Part shown: in pieces, positions 6,017 through 9,251 of the stretch
Numbering within the stretch: position 1 is the stretch's first letter
Layout: each line of letters opens with the position of its first letter
From: Phycisphaerales bacterium
GTDB taxonomy: Bacteria; Planctomycetota; Phycisphaerae; SM23-33
Assembly: GCA_003171235.1 (NCBI GenBank)
Contig: PMYM01000019.1
Coordinates: 37,743 to 46,993, forward strand
DNA: 9,251 bases
Reading direction: 5' to 3'
Notes under the pieces: model-generated
Database searches by the model: none
What the model saw: only the letters and a program-made list of their open reading frames with translations
What the model was told of the DNA's origin: nothing
Program-made: the position numbers and the translations under genes

Positions 6017-6020
6017 AGGA
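6017..6020 (+). promoter_or_regulatory. Shine-Dalgarno deciding a GTG start for the sigma factor
   Basis: AGGA lies 6 bases before GTG 6027. That start gives the usual ECF N-terminus (MNQSDLDDITKTLKGDGEAY). Longer in-frame starts at 5847 or 5895 would add residues outside the family. Confidence 0.55.
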
Positions 6021-6026
6021 CGTATT

Positions 6027-6608
6027 GTGAATCAGTCGGACTTGGATGACATAACGAAGACACTCAAAGGTGACGGCGAAGCCTATGCTCGTCTTGTGGG
6101 ACGTTACCAGAACGAGATGGCGGCCAGGATGTGGCGCTTCACTCGGGACCACGCCGAACTGGAAGAGTTGGTGCAGGATGTCTTCGTGGAGGCGTACTTC
6201 AGCCTCCGCAGCTACCGGGCCACGGCGCCCTTCTTGCACTGGCTCAACCGGATCGCCACGCGAGTCGGGTATCGTTCCTGGAAGAAGCGCCAGGCGCAGT
6301 CGGCCCAGGCCGGCGGCTTTGACGGCTGGGAAGGCATCGTGGCCAGCCGGGACAATCCGCTGGAGCCAGTCCAGGCAGCCGACCTGCTGCACAGCCTAAT
6401 GGCGCAGCTGGGGCCGCGGGACCGCGTAGTGCTGACGCTGCTGCACCTGGAAGAACTCAGCGTTGGCGAGGTGGCCGATCGGCTGGGCTGGAGCAAGACT
6501 ATGGTTAAGGTCCAGGCCTTCCGTGCCCGAAAGAGATTAAAGGCGCTGCTGGAGAAGCAGGAGGCGAAATTCGGCGGCCTATTGGAGAACAGTCATGAAC
6601 GAAATTGA
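6027..6608 (+). CDS. ECF-family RNA polymerase sigma factor
   Basis: A 193-aa sigma factor of the ECF group, which directs RNA polymerase to a dedicated set of promoters. Sigma region 2 spans about residues 16-88: DGEAYARLVGRYQNEM, then ELEELVQDVFVEAYFSLRSY for core binding and -10 recognition, and FLHWLNRIATRVGYRSWKKR. A Gly/Ala-rich linker (89-118) leads to region 4 (about 120-177), whose helix-turn-helix is LSVGEVADRLGWSKTMVKVQ. The length is normal for ECF factors. Its last 14 bases overlap the start of a single-pass membrane protein gene, which is followed by a Spy-like gene, so the three form one operon. Activity is therefore probably held in check by the neighbouring membrane protein. 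Target promoters cannot be assigned; ECF factors often act on their own promoter. Confidence 0.92.
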   Translation: MNQSDLDDITKTLKGDGEAYARLVGRYQNEMAARMWRFTRDHAELEELVQDVFVEAYFSLRSYRATAPFLHWLNRIATRVGYRSWKKRQAQSAQAGGFDGWEGIVASRDNPLEPVQAADLLHSLMAQLGPRDRVVLTLLHLEELSVGEVADRLGWSKTMVKVQAFRARKRLKALLEKQEAKFGGLLENSHERN

Positions 6609-6837
6609 TTTCCTCAAGCAGTTGGCCCGCCGCGGGCAGAATGCGGCGCCTGCCGTCAATGTGGTCGACGCCGTGCTGGAGGGCATCGCCCGGGGGCGAC
6701 TCAGCCCCAACTGGATATACGGCGCCCTGGCGGGAGTGAGCTCGCTGGCCGCGGCGGCCGCATGGTTCGTGGCCGTGCACACCTCGGTGCTGTTGCAGGA
6801 TCCTTTCAGCGAACTTCTCAGGACCGCAATGCAATGA
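6595..6837 (+). CDS. Small single-pass membrane protein, probable anti-sigma factor
   Basis: An 80-aa protein with a short N-terminal part (about residues 1-38, including the amphipathic stretch VVDAVLEGIARGRL), one membrane helix (about 41-63, IYGALAGVSSLAAAAAWFVAV) and a tail of about 17 residues. It has no recognisable zinc-binding anti-sigma motif. The call rests on context. It overlaps the ECF gene by 14 bases and the following Spy-like gene by 4 (ATGA). It also has the size and layout of minimal anti-sigma proteins such as CnrY, a short cytoplasmic sigma-binding segment plus one membrane helix. GGAGA at 6584-6588 serves the ATG at 6595. Alternative: a small membrane protein with another role. 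Confidence 0.6.
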   Translation: MNEIDFLKQLARRGQNAAPAVNVVDAVLEGIARGRLSPNWIYGALAGVSSLAAAAAWFVAVHTSVLLQDPFSELLRTAMQ

Positions 6838-7328
6838 GCCAACAATCGCCCAAGATCGACGGCCTGGCCCCACCGGCCAGCAGGACACTGAAGATCCTCT
6901 GTCAGTTAATCATCGCCGTCGCCTTGCTCGCCGGCGGAGGCGCCGCCGGGTATTATTTCGGCATCTATTCCGCCAACTACCAAAACGCTCAAGACCAGTT
7001 GTACAGGCGCCAGCATCCGGAGAAAGCGCCTGAGCGCATGGCCCAGAGAATAGCTTCTGAAGTGGGGCTGTCAGCCAAGCAGCAGGAACAGGTAACACAG
7101 ATTCTCAAGGCCCACTATCCCAGATCCCAGCAGATTCTCCAGGAGATATACCCCCAGATGCAGCAGGAGCTGGACAACATACAACTGGAGATCAAGCCCT
7201 TGCTGAGCGACGAGCAGTACGCCAAGCTCGACAAGTTCTTTGACGACAGGCTCCGCACCTGGGCCCCGACCACCCAACCGCCCAGCCGACCGTCTTCCGC
7301 GGCGACCGCCACTGCTCCACGTTCCTAG
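6834..7328 (+). CDS. Membrane-anchored Spy/CpxP-like periplasmic protein (heavy-metal-sensor type)
   Basis: A 164-aa protein. One membrane helix (about 19-43, ending GGGAAGYYFGIY) anchors an alpha-helical extracytoplasmic domain (about 45-143), with a Pro/Thr/Ser-rich tail (144-164). Two LxxxQ-type motifs stand at the positions known from the Spy/CpxP family: LSAKQ (79-83) and LSDEQ (124-128). Between them lies a long helical region, IYPQMQQELDNIQLEIKPL. Relatives act as periplasmic chaperones (Spy, CpxP) or, when anchored, as metal sensors controlling an ECF/anti-sigma pair (CnrX). Only two His (H61, H94) and few Met are present, so metal sensing is not evident. ATG 6834 overlaps the previous stop as ATGA. 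The TAG stop shares a CTAG palindrome with the convergent response-regulator gene. Confidence 0.75.
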   Translation: MSQQSPKIDGLAPPASRTLKILCQLIIAVALLAGGGAAGYYFGIYSANYQNAQDQLYRRQHPEKAPERMAQRIASEVGLSAKQQEQVTQILKAHYPRSQQILQEIYPQMQQELDNIQLEIKPLLSDEQYAKLDKFFDDRLRTWAPTTQPPSRPSSAATATAPRS

Positions 7329-7972
7329 TGGATGCTGACTATGCCGCGACGAATGGCATACTTGACCAGGTTGGTTTGATCGTGGATGTCCAGCTTCCGC
7401 ATCATCCGCGCCCTGTGCGTATCCACGGTTTTGACGGACAGGCCAAGCATTTCGCTGATGGTGCGGTTGGTCTTGCCCTCGGCGATGAGCTGGAGCACCT
7501 GGCGCTCGCGCGCCGTCAGTTGATTATACGGGTCGCTGCCCTTGCCGTTGACCAGCTTGTTCAGCACCGAGCGCGACACCCCCGGGCCCAGGTAAACCTT
7601 GCCCGCCGCAACGGTGTGCACCGCCTCGGCCAACTGTTCGGCCGCCGCTTCCTTCAGCAGGTATCCCGACGCCCCGCTCTCCAGCGCACGCACGACGAAC
7701 TCCTCCTCGGCGTGCATCGTCAGCACCAGGATGGCCACGTTCTTCTGCCGCCTGGACAACTGGCGGCATATGTCCAGCCCGTTCAGGCCGGGCATCGTCA
7801 GGTCCAATAGCAGCACGTCGGGCTTGGCTTGGGCGACCTCGCCGGCGACCTTCAGGCCGTCGCCGCACTGGCCGACGACTGTAAGGTCGGGATGCTTGGC
7901 AATCAGGGCGGCGATACCTTCCCGCACCAGGGTATGATCGTCTGCCAAGAAAACGGTGATGACTTTTTCCAT
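7325..7972 (-). CDS. NarL/FixJ-family two-component response regulator
   Basis: A 215-aa DNA-binding response regulator. The N-terminal receiver domain has the acidic pair D11/D12, phospho-acceptor D57 (LLLDLTMPG), switch residue T85 and K107 (YLLKEA), all intact. The C-terminal LuxR-type domain (about 150-213) has LTARERQVLQLIAEG, then KTNRTISEMLGLSVKTVDTHRARMMRKL, the recognition helix-turn-helix. It would be activated by a histidine kinase not present in the window. The ATG at 7972 is chosen over an upstream in-frame ATG at 8113 because it begins the receiver domain (MEKVITVFLADDH) and has AGGGGG just before it. The gene is convergent with the sigma operon and its stop lies in the same CTAG palindrome. 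A leader hairpin stands at 8018-8045. Confidence 0.95.
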   Translation of the reverse strand: MEKVITVFLADDHTLVREGIAALIAKHPDLTVVGQCGDGLKVAGEVAQAKPDVLLLDLTMPGLNGLDICRQLSRRQKNVAILVLTMHAEEEFVVRALESGASGYLLKEAAAEQLAEAVHTVAAGKVYLGPGVSRSVLNKLVNGKGSDPYNQLTARERQVLQLIAEGKTNRTISEMLGLSVKTVDTHRARMMRKLDIHDQTNLVKYAIRRGIVSIH

Positions 7973-8017
7973 ACTGCCCCCTAATTGGTTCTTGATAAGG
8001 TATTCGCCTGTATAGCC

Positions 8018-8050
8018 TTGGCAAAAGATCTCTTTCTTTCGCCAATTTTT
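8018..8050. promoter_or_regulatory. 11-bp inverted repeat with adjacent T-run, leader hairpin or + strand terminator
   Basis: TTGGCAAAAGA (8018-8028) is complemented by TCTTTCGCCAA (8035-8045) around a 6-base loop. On the minus strand all 11 pairs form, with one G-U, 46 bases before the response-regulator ATG. On the plus strand there is one A-C mismatch, but TTTTT follows at 8046-8050, as in an intrinsic terminator. It could end + strand transcription that enters from the sigma operon antisense to the regulator gene, or act as an operator. Confidence 0.4.
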
Positions 8051-8116
8051 CCTGGAACCTAAACCATATGCGAGAAAGCCCGACGCTATGGCTAGTGAGA
8101 CTATAAAGCGCATCTT

Positions 8117-8154
8117 GCCGGGCGTCCACAGAGAAAATCGTTATTCCGCCCGGC
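8117..8154. repeat. Perfect 8-bp GC-rich inverted repeat
   Basis: GCCGGGCG (8117-8124) and CGCCCGGC (8147-8154) are exact reverse complements separated by 22 bases in the spacer between the response-regulator gene and the small ORF at 8212-8568. There is no T-tract on either strand. It may be a stem-loop or a dyad binding site. The rest of the spacer 7973-8211 shows no gene. Confidence 0.45.
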
Positions 8155-8211
8155 CTGCAATGCTTCTTTAGGCATGGTATTCATCGGCTGGCGGCGCCGC
8201 GCGAGTTCATG

Positions 8212-8568
8212 CTAACTTCCGCCTGAGCGGGGCGGCGAGGGCGGCGAACCCGCCGGCTGAATTAGCGGGCGGATGTCCACCTTGGCCAGGTTCAGCTTGG
8301 GCGCCAGCCTCCTGCCGCTCAAGGGGATGTCAATGCGGGCCTTCTTCAAGTGGGCGCGCAGGCTGGCCGTGGCGGAGGCGAGATCCGACTTGAGGGCGAA
8401 ACCCTTCAGGTACATGTCCTGGGCCTTGCTGGAGAGGGCAACATCATCCTCCACGTTGATTTGCCCGGCTCCAAGTTGTCTGCCCTGAACGGTCAGGTGG
8501 GCGAAGCTGGCATGCCCGCCGGCCGGGGCGTAGAATCTGGCTATGGACCAGCCGATTTCCATCGCCAT
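8212..8568 (-). CDS. Uncharacterised small protein
   Basis: A 118-aa protein of no family that I can name. Support for coding is the strong G/C preference at third codon positions, like its neighbours, and GGAGG (minus strand, 8574-8578) 5 bases before the ATG at 8568. It has no signal peptide or membrane segment. The middle alternates polar and hydrophobic residues as in beta strands (SFAHLTVQGRQLGAGQINV, DMYLKGFALKSDL). Basic stretches follow (AHLKKARIDIPLSGRRLAP) and a Pro/Ser/Gly-rich tail. Its first 26 bases overlap the divergent tsaB start. Caution: the GGAGG falls opposite codons for the conserved ETSS motif of TsaB, so it may be coincidental. It could also be a remnant of a longer protein. 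Confidence 0.5.
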   Translation of the reverse strand: MAMEIGWSIARFYAPAGGHASFAHLTVQGRQLGAGQINVEDDVALSSKAQDMYLKGFALKSDLASATASLRAHLKKARIDIPLSGRRLAPKLNLAKVDIRPLIQPAGSPPSPPRSGGS

Positions 8569-9251
8569 TGAGACCTCCAGCCGCCGCGGCAGCGTCGCCC
8601 TGGGGGCCGGGAAAAATCTGTTGAGAGTCGTGGACTTTCAGGCCGACCAGCGGCACGCCACGCAATTGATCCTTCGGCTGGATGAATTGCTTACCGGCCA
8701 GAATCTTCGACCCAAAGATATTCAGGAAGTATATATCTCCATCGGCCCCGGTTCCTTCACCGGCCTGCGGGTAGGCATTACGGTGGCACGTACGTTGGCC
8801 CAGGCGATCAGCACCCTCCGGTGCCTCGCCGTGCCGACGGCCAACGTCGTGGCCCAAAATGCCGCCAACCTGGATTTTGAAAACCTGGCCGTCTTGATGG
8901 ATGCCAAGAATCAGGTTCTGTATGTCTCCTGTTTCCGCCGCGTGGGGGGTCGTATTGTGCCCTCCCGGACACCGGAACTGATGGAACTGTCGAAACTGGC
9001 GGACTTCTTGCCTAAGCCATGCGTAATTGCCGGCGAGGCAATGCTTTATTACAACGTATCAGGCGCCGGAATCACCGCCGCCCCCGCGGAGCTCTACTAC
9101 CCGACAGCCGACAGCCTGTGGCGCGTTGGGAGTCAACTATCTGAACACAAAGAAGTTACAGAAATAAATGCCATCCGGCCGTTGTATCTGCGTAAGCCCG
9201 AAGCGGTCAGACTGTGGGAGAATCGCCATAAATCACAGTGCGGATGTCGTT
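8543..9251 (+). CDS. tsaB: tRNA threonylcarbamoyladenosine biosynthesis protein TsaB (3' end beyond window)
   Basis: The first 236 codons are present, with no stop before the window ends. TsaB partners TsaD and TsaE to place threonylcarbamoyl on A37 of ANN-decoding tRNAs. The ASKHA-fold signatures are clear: SIAIETSSRRGSVAL (6-20), a RHATQL segment around H38, and the hallmark YISIGPGSFTGLRVGITVART (64-84). The C-terminal stretch INAIRPLYLRKPEAV matches the end of typical homologues, so only a few residues should be missing. The start is firm: an in-frame TAG at 8531 leaves ATG 8543 as the first start. The ribosome-binding site is weak. The gene is divergent from, and overlaps by 26 bases, the small ORF at 8212-8568, so any promoter lies inside that ORF. 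Confidence 0.93.
   Translation, partial: MDQPISIAIETSSRRGSVALGAGKNLLRVVDFQADQRHATQLILRLDELLTGQNLRPKDIQEVYISIGPGSFTGLRVGITVARTLAQAISTLRCLAVPTANVVAQNAANLDFENLAVLMDAKNQVLYVSCFRRVGGRIVPSRTPELMELSKLADFLPKPCVIAGEAMLYYNVSGAGITAAPAELYYPTADSLWRVGSQLSEHKEVTEINAIRPLYLRKPEAVRLWENRHKSQCGCR

Noticed and set aside
5847..6026. N-terminal extension of the sigma factor by 60 residues
   Set aside because: The extension has no ECF similarity. A GTG with AGGA at the right distance begins exactly where family members begin.
7328..7810. 160-aa + frame antisense to the response regulator
   Set aside because: The minus strand carries an intact receiver and LuxR domain. The + product is low-information His/Arg/Gln-rich.
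8444..8857. 137-aa minus-strand frame over the 5' half of tsaB
   Set aside because: It lies opposite the conserved TsaB signature and has no family features.

Overview
The window is GC-rich and densely coded, and looks like a bacterial chromosome. Several things suggest a Planctomycetota (Phycisphaerae-like) genome: a GH10-fold protein with an unusual N-terminal domain, a stand-alone ComEA-like helix-hairpin-helix protein, a Spy-like protein encoded with an ECF sigma factor, and a Tyr/Pro/Val-rich secreted peptide. This placement is inferred from gene character, not from a marker gene. I see no rRNA, tRNA, IS element, phage gene or CRISPR array.

Layout. Positions 1-248 are non-coding: an array of 8-bp GATYAACC-type units in both orientations, then a compact palindromic element ending just before an aldo/keto reductase gene (249-1226, +). 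A two-half rubrerythrin-type diiron protein follows (1259-1714, +), then a 54-aa single-pass membrane protein (1875-2039, +). Next is a tightly coupled three-gene + strand operon: a GH10-like TIM-barrel protein that appears to lack both catalytic glutamates (2100-3677), a membrane-anchored ComEA-like protein (3674-4090) and a CPBP-family membrane protease (4092-4799). Convergent to it are a cupin gene (4864-5229, -) and a small secreted protein (5377-5649, -), the latter with a clear intrinsic terminator.

The 377-base gap 5650-6026 holds inverted and direct repeats but no convincing gene. It is followed by a + strand operon with overlapping genes: ECF sigma factor (6027-6608), single-pass anti-sigma candidate (6595-6837) and anchored Spy/CpxP-like periplasmic protein (6834-7328). 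In size and topology these three parallel the CnrH/CnrY/CnrX envelope-sensing module. Convergent with them, sharing a CTAG stop palindrome, is a NarL/FixJ response regulator (7325-7972, -). The right end carries a small uncharacterised - strand ORF (8212-8568), whose start overlaps the start of a divergent tsaB gene (8543-9251, +). tsaB runs off the window.

The most notable systems are the sigma/anti-sigma/Spy-like cassette facing the response regulator and the GH10-like protein with substituted active-site positions in a coupled operon. All functional calls come from motifs read by eye, with no database search.
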